64,000 nucleotides of DNA from the NCBI GenBank assembly GCA_029215795.1, contig JARDYH010000007.1, positions 23,881,763-23,945,762 of the forward strand. Direction: 5' to 3'. Both the position numbers and the translations under genes were made by a program. The stretch is from Anniella stebbinsi (taxonomy: Eukaryota; Chordata; Lepidosauria; Squamata; Anniellidae). Shown one piece after another: positions 54,640 through 64,000 of the stretch (position 1 is its first letter; every line of letters begins with the position of its first letter). The notes under the pieces are model-generated. The model worked only from the letters and a program-made list of their open reading frames with translations. It was not told the DNA's origin and made no database searches.

Positions 54640-54890
54640 TTTTTTTCTCGTCAGAAAGTTTTACAAATTGTGGCTGTAATTTGCTTAATTTGCATAAATT
54701 ACAGCTGGAATTTCTGCAAATTATGCAAATTGCACAAATAACTATTGACGGGGGGGGGGGGGGACTGCAAAAAAATCCCACAGTTTGGAGAAAGCCAGCA
54801 GCTCAGCTTGTGAATGCAAGCTGAGCTGGCTGAGCAGCAGGAATCTGCCAGGCTAAAAAGGGCTGGATTTTGAAAGGACAGATATCCCTA
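54640..54890. mobile_element. hAT-like MITE, family F, left-truncated
   Basis: TTACAAATTGTGGCTGTAAT, TTGCATAAATTACAGC and CAAATTATGCAAATTGCACA, ending CAGATATCCCTA. Complements the interior of 8080-8404. Confidence 0.6.
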
Positions 54891-54969
54891 GGGACTGGTG
54901 AAGATTTCCTTATTTTCCTAGGTGTTTTAGTTCTTTAATTTAGTTCTTTAAAGTTGTTCTGTCTTTACA

Positions 54970-55135
54970 TTTTTCACGGCTGTTGGGTTTTACTTTGGCT
55001 TTATGTTGTAGTTTTAAACTTTTAAAAGCTTTATATTATGTTTTATCATGCTGTATTTTATGGTTTGAAATGCTGTGAACCACCCAGAGAGCTTTGGCTG
55101 CTGGTCAGTATAGCAATGTAGTAAATAGATACATT
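54970..55135 (+). mobile_element. Family D 3' tail, plus
   Basis: TTATGTTTTATCATGCTG, GAACCACCCAGAGAGCTTTG and GCTGCTGGTCAGTATAGCAA, then TGTAGTAAATAGATA. Confidence 0.65.
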
Positions 55136-55269
55136 TAGATGTGGGTTTCCCTCTGACTCTCTGCCCCATACCCACCACTGCTGATGCTATCATTTCACCA
55201 GCCCCCAGGGCTGTTCCTATTGAATACTATACATGTTTAATGTTAAAAAATATTGTGCCTTCGGCAATT

Positions 55270-55580
55270 TAGAAAAAAGGGGAGAAATAGGTTCTCAGGA
55301 TGCTTAAAATACTTTATTCCAAAGCCCCAACACGTTTCGCCCTGTGTTGTTTCAAAGGCCTTCTTCACGGGGTTGATAAGAGATGTCTGCCGAAATGCTC
55401 CTAACAAGATGATCATCTCCTGTGATAATTATTGGTGACAATCATCTTGTTAGGGGTATTTCTGCAGACATCTCTTACCAACCCACTGAAGAAGGCCTTT
55501 AAAACAACACAGGCTTTGGGCTTTGAAATAAAGTATTTTCAGCATCCTGAGAACCTGTTTCTCTCCGTTTTTCAGTCCTG
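55270..55580. mobile_element. Foldback element with GAAGAAGGCC motif
   Basis: Left arm 55284-55412 and right arm 55437-55567 are inverted copies: GGTTCTCAGGATGCT / AGCATCCTGAGAACC, CAAAGGCCTTCTTCA / TGAAGAAGGCCTTTA and CCTAACAAGATGAT / ATCATCTTGTTAGG. Loop ~55413-55436. Confidence 0.85.
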
Positions 55581-56885
55581 ACGCAAATGCTCTCCTCCTT
55601 TTGGGTTTTTTTTTTTGGCCTTTGGCAGTTTGCCAGCACTGGTTAGGTGGGGGCAACAATGGTGTCCAGCCAGGGTTAGGGGGAGTGGCAAACGCTCCTT
55701 CTTTGATATGTGTAAATGGCGGCAGACCGCACTACATTGGTACGTGGCAACATTCTTACATTTGTTTGGTAATATTTCTAGTCACATTTGGCAGTGATTT
55801 ATCCTGTCATTCCGACATGAGCCTGAGAGGGATGTAAATACAATCTGTTCAAGATTGTAGCCCAGCTTCTTTATCAAGCCTATTTGCTGTTTGTGATTGA
55901 GTGGGACATTTGCAAAGCGCATAAACGCTTGGAACCATCCGTAAGAATGTGATGATCCTGCCGCTTCGGAAGGATTCATTATGTCTCTTTTGTATGCAAT
56001 TCAAATATTTCATTTCCGTGTTTTGATTTTGGCAAGGGAGATAATAATCCGTAGGGATAATTGGATCAATGGAGTCCATTGAATTATTTAAGTATTGCTT
56101 TTCTAACACGTTGCCCAAGGAAGTGTGAAAATTAAAGTTAGAATCAAAACGACTCGTAGAGATTCATTGATCAATAATGGGTAGAAAAAGCTGTCACAAG
56201 CTCTCGTACATACAGAGGGCCAAAGACATAGCCTGTATTTCCCTTAGCCCCCACCCACCCACCCCATTTGTTGAACTTATTGGATGAGCAGGGTGGGCAG
56301 AACTAGCAAACACACTTCTCCTCCCCTTCCCTCCCCCCCCCCACAAAAAAAATATTTGTGTTCTGTACTTTAATTCATGTCTTTTTGACCAAAGTAAATG
56401 CCATACAGGTTTATTCAAAGTAGACTTTGGCTGTGCAAATAGCTACTTCTCCTATTCCAAAACAATGAGGTTCATCCTCAATCGCTGTAGGAGACAGTAA
56501 ATCAGCCACCTCGGTAAATCAGTAAATCAGCCTGGATTTTCCTAATTCTCCGTCCTTTTTGCTGCCCTTTCCCTTCCTCCCTAATTTATCTTGAATTTCC
56601 TTTCCGATTGTAAATATAGGCGGTCTGGTTTCTCATTGCTGTACCAGTGAGGCAACGTCCATTTTAGAGGCAATGCCATCATTTCTGATGTGCCAGGATG
56701 CTGAAGCTTTTGCAGGAAAAACAACAGCAGTCATGCACAAGAGAGAAGTGCCAGCAGGGTCCAATAAGCCCCAAGATTTGCAGAAGTACAAAACATGCAG
56801 TGGGCGGGGGGGAACCTGAAGGAAGTAGCCTCACTCCCAAATGTCTAAAACACAACTGTGTACGCATGCAATGCCTATGTGCGAA

Positions 56886-56908
56886 CAGGGAGAGAGGGGA
56901 GAGAGAGA

Positions 56909-56958
<50 letters not shown>
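56886..56958 (+). repeat. (GA)n microsatellite
   Basis: About 70 bp of GA with GGGA interruptions near its start. Confidence 0.98.
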
Positions 56959-56959
<1 letters not shown>

Positions 56960-56989
56960 ATTGCCATAAGAGAACCCCAAAACAAACCA

Positions 56990-57150
56990 ATGGCTACATG
57001 ATTGTTGGAAGGAGTAGGAGCAGAAAAACTGGGGGACCGGGAATGGAATGGAGTATACCATTAAGATTACAGGCCTGTCCGGCATCTTGAAGAGGCACAC
57101 TCCGCACTGCAACATTTTGTTACAAATCCCACTTGCTAACTTCCACAAGG
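56990..57150 (-). mobile_element. Family N repeat, minus
   Basis: GAAGAGGCACACTCCGCACT, GCAACATTTTGTTACAAATC and CCACTTGCTAA: complement of the start of 36750-37030. Confidence 0.55.
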
Positions 57151-57639
57151 GCAGTCATGTTGGTCTGTTGCAGCAAAAGCAAAGGGACTTGTAGCACTTT
57201 TAAAAGACGAGTTGTTGCTGGATGGGACAGTTGGTTTGCAACCGTTCGCTCAGGGGTGGCCCATCTTTATAGGTGAACTAGGTGGTCACTTATGACGTCA
57301 AGTGAAGCGGGGCACCAAATTCCAGGAAAAGGAATACAAATACATATCCACCATAAAAAAACACCTACATTTTGTCAAGCTCCCCAGCGCCAGCTTTTGG
57401 AGGAACTTTGGGCAGAATACCCTCAATGAGCGCCCTCCCTCAATCCGTCTGCCTTCTTACCGGTGAAGTCCGGTGGCTCCAATTTTGGTGGGGCCATGAT
57501 TTCTTTCTGGGGTTTTTGTCAAAACCAGCCAGAACTCTAAAGGAGCTATCCAAGGCGCTGAGTCTTATTTTGAGGATATGATTCAGCTTCTTTAGAATTT
57601 GTCTGTTTCTGACTCAAACCCAGAACGGATTCATGGCCC

Positions 57640-57771
57640 CACCCACTCACTGCTTTGTCACCAGCTGCTATTGCTCCTCATCCCCATCATTGCTACCCAT
57701 GGCTTGCTTGAGTAAAAGCCATCATTGACATCTTCTGCTCCTCCTCCTCCTCACCTCCATTGCCTCGGCCA

Positions 57772-57812
<41 letters not shown>

Positions 57813-58215
57813 TTATAACCGAGGCGGGGAACAGCATCAAATATAAAACACTCAAAACCAATACATCATTAAAATACCAATAAAACACCAATAAAACACT
57901 TTAAAAATCATCTGGGTAGGCCTGCTGGAAGAGATCAGTCTTTATAGATCTTTTAAATTGCTGAAGACTGGTGAGTTGGCGAATCTCTCCCGGCAGGTCA
58001 TTCCACAATCTGGGAGCAGCAGAAGAGAAGGTCCTCTAGGTAACGGTTGTCAGTCTAGTTCTTGTTGACTGTAGTAAAAAAAAGTGAAAAAGCAGGTGAA
58101 AAAGCAGGTTGCGTTGGCATAGAGGAGGAGCAAAGTCCAGGGGGTTCTTGTCAGTGGGCCCCTGCTGTGGTAGGGGCCCTCATCAAATGCCCAACAATGC
58201 CTACCTTTGATAACA
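57640..58215 (+). repeat. Family M repeat split by a family D element
   Basis: Left 57640-57770 (CAGCTGCTATTGCTCCTCAT, CTGCTCCTCCTCCTCC, TTGCCTCGGCC) and right 58060-58215 (AGCAGGTTGCGTTGGCATAG, CCAGGGGGTTC, CCAACAATGCCTACCTTTGA) follow the order of 52185-52500. The intervening DNA is (AAT)n plus family D. Confidence 0.55.
57775..58045 (-). mobile_element. (AAT)n plus family D-like repeat, minus
   Basis: (AAT)n at 57775-57812, an A-rich body with AATAAAACACCAATAAAACA, then CCCGGCAGGTCATTCCACAA, TCTGGGAGCAGCAGAAGAGA and AGGTCCTCTAGG. Confidence 0.65.
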
Positions 58216-59863
58216 GGGCCTCTGATAAAGATCGCAGATGGTAGGCAGGCTTGTGCAGATGGTAATGGCCTTTATGATACCCTGACCTCAAATTTTCAGG
58301 ACTCTGGATAGGTTCCTGGGGATGGATAACTTGGCCCAAGCCAAATCACAGCTGTGACTGAGCCCCTTAAAGGGGAGCCCTCAGGTCTGGAGCCCAGTTC
58401 TCCAGGACCTTCCCTTACACTCCCACCTAGTGCAGTGCCTGCACTGACGAGCAGGATCTGAGGACCATTCTGATGAAGAATGGGCTGGTTGATCTGGGGA
58501 GCTTAGCTAGCACTGTTTCTGGAGGGTCTTGATCCAAGGAACTTGGGCTTCAAGAGCTCCTGGCTATCAGGTTCAAGCTTGTTATTGGGGGGATTGAGTC
58601 CAGTACTGGTCCTGGATCTTTCCATCTGTGTGCTGGTTATTGCTTAAGGTCCAGGCCATGACAATTCCACTGCTGCAAGCTGGTTACTGGGTATTTTCAT
58701 TTTAGCAACATGGACATACATATCCAATCCAATGAATGGAGGGAACCAACCCTGTTCCATCAGCGTGGGGAGAGCTAACATCTATATCCATTTCCATTAG
58801 TTATAGCAAGGTGGATATGAAGTCAGTATATCACTTGCTTTGTTATGATAAAGTTCACACCATCAAGATGAATCTTAAAAAGAGGAAAAACAAGTTAGTA
58901 AATTGGAGCATTTCTTTTCCAAGGTGTGCCCCTTCTCCAGCCAAAGGAATACACTGTGCTCTTCTGTCACTGCTGATATTTACGTGACAACATTTCCTTT
59001 GTTGTGCAAATAGGTTTATTGATGGCAAAAAGGCCGGGGACCATGTTGTACTGGTATGTTCTTTTGTGTGTGTTTTTTACCTAGCAATATTTGACATTCT
59101 GCTTGTTCTGAGGCCTCTGCTGAGTGGATGTTGGATGTTCAAAGTCGGCTAATACATTTAGATGGTAGATCAGTGCCGTTGCTCTCTCTTTCCACAACAT
59201 CGTCTGTTGTAATCAAGTAAACCTCATTCAGAGGGGATCAAAGCAAACAGAAGGCTGGGGATTGAACAGACCTATCCATTTAGCCTTGTTGTTGTTGTTT
59301 TAGCAAAACTTTGGCGAAGGAATAGAAGGACTAAACCAAGCAGTCTCACAAACTGGAAACAGACCAACATGAGGTGATCTTCATAGACAAATCTTAGTGT
59401 CTCCATGAGGAGCAAATTGCCTGCTACATACTGAGAAGGATGAAGGGCCCATCAATACATTCAGCTTGGAAGTGTCTGTCGCAATTAACTATAATGAGCT
59501 TTAGTTCGAAATAAGTAAAAACAGACTGGGGGGGGTGGAGAGAGATGGTTGCATCGAAACAGTCTGGCAAAGGCCACTTTCATAAATACCCTTAGTCAAA
59601 GGGACAGATTCCAAATGGGCAGTAGCCAGATTTAAGAGGCAGACCTTTTGAGAAAAGAGGAAAGGCATATGGGCCAAGAACCCAGCATCCATTCACTAAA
59701 ATGGCTTGTTGCCCAGTTCCATTCTTATGCTCATCCACACTCTTCCTTTGCCTGTGCTATTAAATACTGAGTTGAGATGGCTCTCCCAAGTGTCAGATTT
59801 TGCACAGGGGTGGCCATCTGCTGATCCCTAATCTTCACACTTGCAGCCCAATTGATCTTAAGG

Positions 59864-60184
59864 TAGGGTGACCTTATGGAAAGGAGGACAGGGCTCCTGT
59901 AACCTTTAACAGTTGCATAGAAAAGGAAATTTCAGCAGGTGTCATTTGTATGCCTGCATCACGTAGTGAAATTCCCTCTTCATGAGGACAGTTGAAGCTG
60001 CAGGAGCCCTGCTTTTTTGACCAGAAACAAAAGAGGGCAGGGCTCCTGCAGCTTTAACTGTTATGATGAAGAGGGAACTTCATCAGGTGCTGCAAGCATA
60101 CAAATGACACCTGCTGAAATTCCCTTTAACAATTGTATAGAAAAGATACAGGAGCCCTGTCCTCCTTTCCATATTATCACCCTA
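59864..60184. mobile_element. Foldback MITE, family A, complete copy
   Basis: Starts TAGGGTGACCTTATGG and ends CCATATTATCACCCTA. The halves are inverted around CCTGCTTTTTTGACCAGAAA. Flanks CTTAAGG (59857-59863) and CTTGAGG (60185-60191) form an eroded 7-bp duplication, in line with 12889-13207. Confidence 0.85.
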
Positions 60185-60339
60185 CTTGAGGGTACTTTTC
60201 ACTTCTTAAATTTTGTAACATTTACTCTAAGTGCTAAGCTACATGTTCCATTCAATGAGTGGGATTTGTTTTTTGTTTTCATTATTTATGTAAATAATTT
60301 TTTTATCTTGAATACATTATTTCTATCCTGCCTATTGTT

Positions 60340-60650
60340 TAAAAACATACACCAAGTTTGCATTTTTTCAACAAAAATAAAATCACATTTTTCAAACGTG
60401 ATTAAAATTCGGAAATGTGTAAACATTTCTCGGGGGGGGGAAATACACTCATGTTCACGTTTGGGGTTATGAATGGGGGAGACACATTTCTAAAAATGAG
60501 TGTTATCTTAAAATGTGATGCACAATTGTATGCAAATCTTGGTACATTTTTCAAGCCAAGAATTGCATCACCACACTCGGAGAAGCATGAAGGAGAAGCA
60601 CGAAATCCAAAGGATAACTGCATTCCAATCCCCACATTAGTCTGGGAAGT
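60340..60650. mobile_element. Family E-like MITE interior
   Basis: TTTGCATTTTTTCAACAAAA, CGGAAATGTGTAAACATTTC and GTTCACGTTTGGGGTTATGA, then ACACATTTCTAAAAATGAG. Resembles 6396-6704 in word usage. Ends not identified. Confidence 0.4.
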
Positions 60651-60764
60651 GCAGATCAGGTCAGTTTGCTTCAAAACACAGACTGAATGAAATCCTCAAG
60701 CATCTCTGCTTGCAGCCTAAGGCTATCACTTGCCCAGCAAAACCAGTGTCCTGTACGGCAGAGG

Positions 60765-61142
60765 TACAGAATCTGAGGCCAGAGTGTCGAATTCAGTCCT
60801 CCGGGGGGGGGTCCCAGTGTGACCCCTGGAGTTACCCAGCTGGTCATGCTCCCTTCCCTATGCCCCACCTATTCCTTTCTCCACTGATCATGCTAACGAT
60901 TCCCAGGTTTTGTGCATCTCTCCCCCATTCTAAATAGTTGGAATGCCTCTCCTGTGGCTTTAGTAAGCCATAAATCCAGAAGGAAGAACTTATTTACTTT
61001 GTAAGTAAAAACTCCAAACTAAAATATGCTGGTCTTTTGGCCCCACCCCTTTTTGCATTTGGCTCCACCTATCACGGAATTGTGGCCCCCGAGAGCTTCT
61101 CTAAAATTGGATTCAGCCCTCAGACTAAAAGAGGTTGAACAT
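60765..61142. repeat. Family O repeat
   Basis: AGTGTCGAATTCAGTCCTCC, AAAATATGCTGGTCTTTTGG, CCCCACCCCTTTTTGCATTT and TCTCTAAAATTGGATTCAGC, then CCTCAGACTAAAAGAGG. Confidence 0.6.
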
Positions 61143-61164
61143 CTGGGTGTAATGGTTTAAGAGT

Positions 61165-61370
61165 ATTGAACGTAAGATTGGAAGGAACCTGATTCAAAGC
61201 TCCACTCAGCCACAAAATACAGTCGGTGACCTTGGGATGGTTGCTGTCTCTCAGCTCAACCGACTTCATAGGGTCGTCGTGAGGATAAAATGGCGGAGAG
61301 GGGGGGATGACCCTATACAATGCCTTGAGGTCTTTGGAGGAAATGCAGGATAATAAATAAGCACCAGTTT
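61165..61370 (+). mobile_element. tRNA-derived SINE (Sauria-type layout), plus
   Basis: CCTGATTCAAAGCTCCACTC, AGCCACAAAATACAGTCGG, GTCGTCGTGAGGATAAAATG and GACCCTATACAATGCCTTGA, then GGATAATAAATAAGC. Confidence 0.7.
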
Positions 61371-62127
61371 TCTTTTTACACACCTTAATACCTTTGTCTT
61401 ATCATGTATGTAAATTTCACTAAGGAGGGGGAAGGATTTCACACAGGAGACAACAAGGAACATGGATATTGTACACCAGGGCTGTGTGTTCATCTGACAG
61501 GCTTCCGGAGTTGACTTCAGCTATGATTCTGCAAAAATGATAATAGCCTTTTCCCCCATTCTATGGTCATCATCAATCATTTCCTCTCTGCTGTTTTTTT
61601 ATTATTATTGTTTTTATGCCAGACAGCTGCCGCAAGAGCCCTCGTAGGATGTACTTGCTTCATTATTTTCGTGTTTAAAAAATTATGAGAACAAATCCCA
61701 GTGCATCTCTGCCAAAAGATTAGCTCCAAATGATAAAACAGCAGCGTTAACTTCTTTGTGCCTTAGCTCTATATTTTGGGATTCATAAATGTTCAAACAT
61801 GCATTAGGACCATTCACTCACACGTTTGTGATTAAATTCTGCGTTCAAAAGCCCATGTCTTTGGCCCTGTTCAGACATTCTGTATCTGTGTACAGTAAAT
61901 GCATTAAGAGGGGAACCATGCTAGCCTCACTGGTTCCTTCATCGTGTACATTATCCTGTATGCATAGAGAGCGACTTTCTGAAAAGCAGAACCTCCTGTA
62001 TCCATGGAGGCTCTCCATCTAACTGATTGTCCCCACATATGATGGGTTAGATACGCACAGTACCAGCTGCAGATTTTGAGGGCTCCTGGGCAAGTCACCT
62101 TTAATGCCCCCCTTCTCGCCACCATTG

Positions 62128-62760
62128 TGTCATGCCCCCACTGGAGGAATCCTCAGAGGAACTGCCACCAGATCCACAGCAGCCTGAGCTCATGGGGGAG
62201 ATGGTTGCAGCACCATCCCTGTCAGGGGAAATGGATTCTGCCTCTGAGCCAGAGGCTGAACAACCCCCTGATCCCCGGGAGCATCATTGCCTCAAGAGAC
62301 AGGCAAGTAAGGCTCCTGTGCAAAGGAGAGCTTGCTTCCAGGAAAGTCTCCTCATGAGAAAGTGACTCCTTGGGAGTAAGGCTCTGGAAAGGGGGGCTTG
62401 ATTACTACAGCTGCACTCTGGGTGGGGTCAAGCAGGCTTTCGCCTTAAAACCCTTCACTGAAAACCCAGTCAGCGTTGGAACAATTTGGTCCATCCGGCC
62501 TTTGCCATATATCTTGCCTTGTGAACTGTGCCCTGTGATTGATGCTCTGCTTCCTGACCTTTTGAACTGCCTAATGATCCTGCTTCCGGACTGCGCAATA
62601 TACCCAACTGATTTACTCTGTTTGACCTCTTGCCTGTTATCGTGACCATTCCTGTTACTGCCTGATCCTCTTGCCTGACGGACTGCCTGTGCTCTGACCT
62701 CTGGCGGGATTTGAAACACCTCTGTTGTAGTCTGAACCTCAATGGCTAACCACCTGACTC
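62128..62760 (+). mobile_element. LTR-like segment (possible solo LTR)
   Basis: Starts TGTCATGCCCCCACTGG with an acidic/proline-rich frame (MPPLEESSEELPPDPQQPEL). It continues with GAGAAAGTGACTCCTTGGGA, TGGGTGGGG and CGCCTTAAAACCC (TATA-like), then a run of CTGCTTCCTGAC-type words. Related to 12125-12600. The right end and target duplication were not resolved. Confidence 0.4.
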
Positions 62761-63349
62761 CACTGCATTTAGAGCTTGCTACATTCAAAGCAAGACACCT
62801 TGTCACCAGCAGCTGCTCTTTCCTCTCATCTTCTTTTCCACCATTGCAACCACAATCAATCACAAAAGAGACCTGAGAGCTTGATAAGAGTGCATGCATT
62901 GATGGGCATGGGCACTGTCAATGCATGCGCAGGAACATCAAGGTGTCAGGCAGTTCAGATGTGCTACCTTTAACAAGGCCATCAGCCCCTTTTGAACTTT
63001 CTTCCCTGATGTGATTACAATGGCCTTGGAGGGTCTGCCCCTGTCCTCACATTCCCACTGGCCCTCTATCCTCCCGCCGTCAACATACTGAGGGCAGAAG
63101 ATCTGAAGTAGGGAGTTTGCTGTATGCAACTCAGGCACTGCACACCATGTAAAACCACATGTAGTCAGGCTTCTCAGTTGCATGGGCTGCCCAAGTGCGT
63201 AAAGAAAGCTCCCTGATTCAGACCTCACTGATGTCTGGATGGCAGGGGGCAGGCCTAGCAAACACTGCCCTGCTCTCCTCCTCCTCCTCGGTCATCATTC
63301 TGTGATGGGAGAAAAGGGTAGATGTGGAATAAATGGTTTCAGCATGCAA

Positions 63350-63515
63350 CACAGGAAGCTGCCTTACACCGAATCAGATCATTGGTCCATTTAGCCCAGT
63401 GTTGTTGACACTGACTGGCAGCAGCTGCTTTCCAGGGTTACTGGCAAGGATTTTTCCAGCCCTACCAGGAGATGCTGGGAATCGAACCTGGGATCTGCCA
63501 CATGCAATACAGGAA
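63350..63515 (-). mobile_element. tRNA-Ala-derived SINE, minus
   Basis: CAGGAAGCTGCCTTACACCG, ATTGGTCCATTTAGCCCAG, GGCAGCAGCTGCTTTCCAGG, GGGAATCGAACCTGGGATCT and GCCACATGCAATACAGG. Confidence 0.8.
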
Positions 63516-64000
63516 GTGGAGTAGAGGCTTCAGCTATTTGTAACTGGGCAATTGGGAGGGGCTCTAAGCAGTGGTCCTCAGGACGACATTTGGGGTGTTA
63601 CAAAAGTGGTCCTGTTTTCATGTCTAAAATGACGGAGAGGCGGGTTGCAAGTTCGGAATGCAGTTATGACAGTGAGAAAAGCTTCCAAAACTTTACCTAT
63701 TTCCCTTCATCCATTTCCTTTCCCTTCCACTGTCTTTCCCTTCCTTCTCTCCGTCTCTGTCTCTGTCTCTCATGTTGCAAGACTGCAGCAGGGCCCTTTG
63801 CCTTTTAAAAAAAACATCGTTCACAGTGCCCTGTGACTTCAGGCATACATGTCTGTTTGTTTTAAATTAGCCATAGACCAGCGGGATTCTCATCTGGGTG
63901 AAGGAATGCCCTGAGCACAAAGCAACAGCAACCATGATCATTACTGAAAGTGTCATAATGAAAAGTGCTGCCCAAGGGCAATCTATGTTAAAATAGTTAC

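Larger units (their letters stand above)
1..64000 (+). other. VAT1L: VAT1L locus, 5' part of gene (exons 1-7 and introns)
   Basis: The whole window is one transcription unit seen from the promoter to intron 7. Seven exons with AG/GT borders and compatible phases give 357 codons that follow human VAT1L without a gap. VAT1L is a paralogue of VAT1 in the medium-chain dehydrogenase/reductase superfamily (quinone oxidoreductase-like, no catalytic zinc). It has a GroES-like N-terminal fold followed by a Rossmann NAD(P)-binding fold; its substrate is not established. The final exons, expected to encode a segment beginning VKEAMQRIHDRG and an acidic tail, were searched for by eye in 53164-64000 and not seen. 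No second protein-coding gene is evident on either strand. Confidence 0.95.
53164..64000 (+). other. VAT1L: VAT1L intron 7 (at least 10.8 kb, open at the window end)
   Basis: Repeats are listed separately. I see nothing assignable in about 53170-54300, 54310-54640 (except a short family O-like piece), 55590-56880, 57160-57635, 58220-59860, 61375-62120, 62780-63345 and 63520-64000. Confidence 0.85.

Noticed and set aside
56698..57090. 130-codon frame with long Arg/Glu run
   Set aside because: The run is the (GA)n microsatellite; the rest overlaps a family N repeat.
59015..59055. Possible exon after ttgtgcaaatag (FIDGKKAGDHVVLV)
   Set aside because: Does not match the expected VAT1L continuation VKEAMQRIHDRG. 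No supporting frame downstream.
1..64000. CRISPR array, prophage, operon or other prokaryotic system
   Set aside because: Intron/exon structure and vertebrate retroelements show eukaryotic DNA. Direct repeats present are microsatellites or transposon units without spacer structure.

Overview
This is vertebrate nuclear DNA, most likely from a squamate reptile (lizard or snake). The evidence is CR1-type LINE 3' ends, tRNA-Ala-headed SINEs, a Sauria-type tRNA SINE, many hAT-like MITEs and long AT-rich introns. The species cannot be named from the sequence, and turtle or crocodile is a less likely alternative.

One real gene is present, on the + strand: the first seven coding exons of VAT1L (vesicle amine transport 1-like, a zinc-free member of the MDR / quinone-oxidoreductase-like family). 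Exons lie at 177-403, 15689-15818, 23133-23348, 36101-36243, 47408-47511, 50785-50840 and 52969-53163. They join in frame into 357 codons (1071 nt) that read as the human protein from the start Met to the ...SLWALEE segment. The remaining C-terminal ~55-60 residues (usual length 419 aa) are not found before position 64000, so they must lie beyond the window. Exon 1 sits in a GC- and CpG-rich promoter/5' UTR (1 to ~830) and carries a (GGC)8 poly-Gly run. Its splice donor is weak and is followed at once by an (ATG)n array.

The introns (15.3, 7.3, 12.8, 11.2, 3.3, 2.1 and >10.8 kb) are packed with repeats. There are non-LTR remnants (CR1 ends and a 3' ORF fragment of another LINE), two SINE types, a 5S-like fragment, a probable solo LTR at 31317-32100 and two related LTR-like segments (12.1 kb, 62.1 kb). 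There is also an unusually rich set of palindromic non-autonomous DNA transposons. Several have ends of the type TAGGG..CCCTA and 7-8 bp target duplications (hAT-like). Others have ends of the type GTTCAGACRACAC or GTTCACACA.

The most striking object is at 42595-45883. It is a 3.29-kb foldback element with two ~1.36-kb arms that are almost identical inverted copies, with a perfect 8-bp target duplication (GTTTAAAC). It is inserted inside an older palindromic MITE and built from tandem ~145-160-bp units. A smaller relative with its own perfect 8-bp duplication (TTATAAAC) lies at 16743-17543. Other points worth a second look are a CR1 insertion whose 5' junction carries an inverted copy of its own target site (2281-2654), a protein-like 70-codon open frame just downstream of exon 5 (47516-47737), and a conserved GAAGAAG..CGAAACG motif in two unrelated foldback elements.
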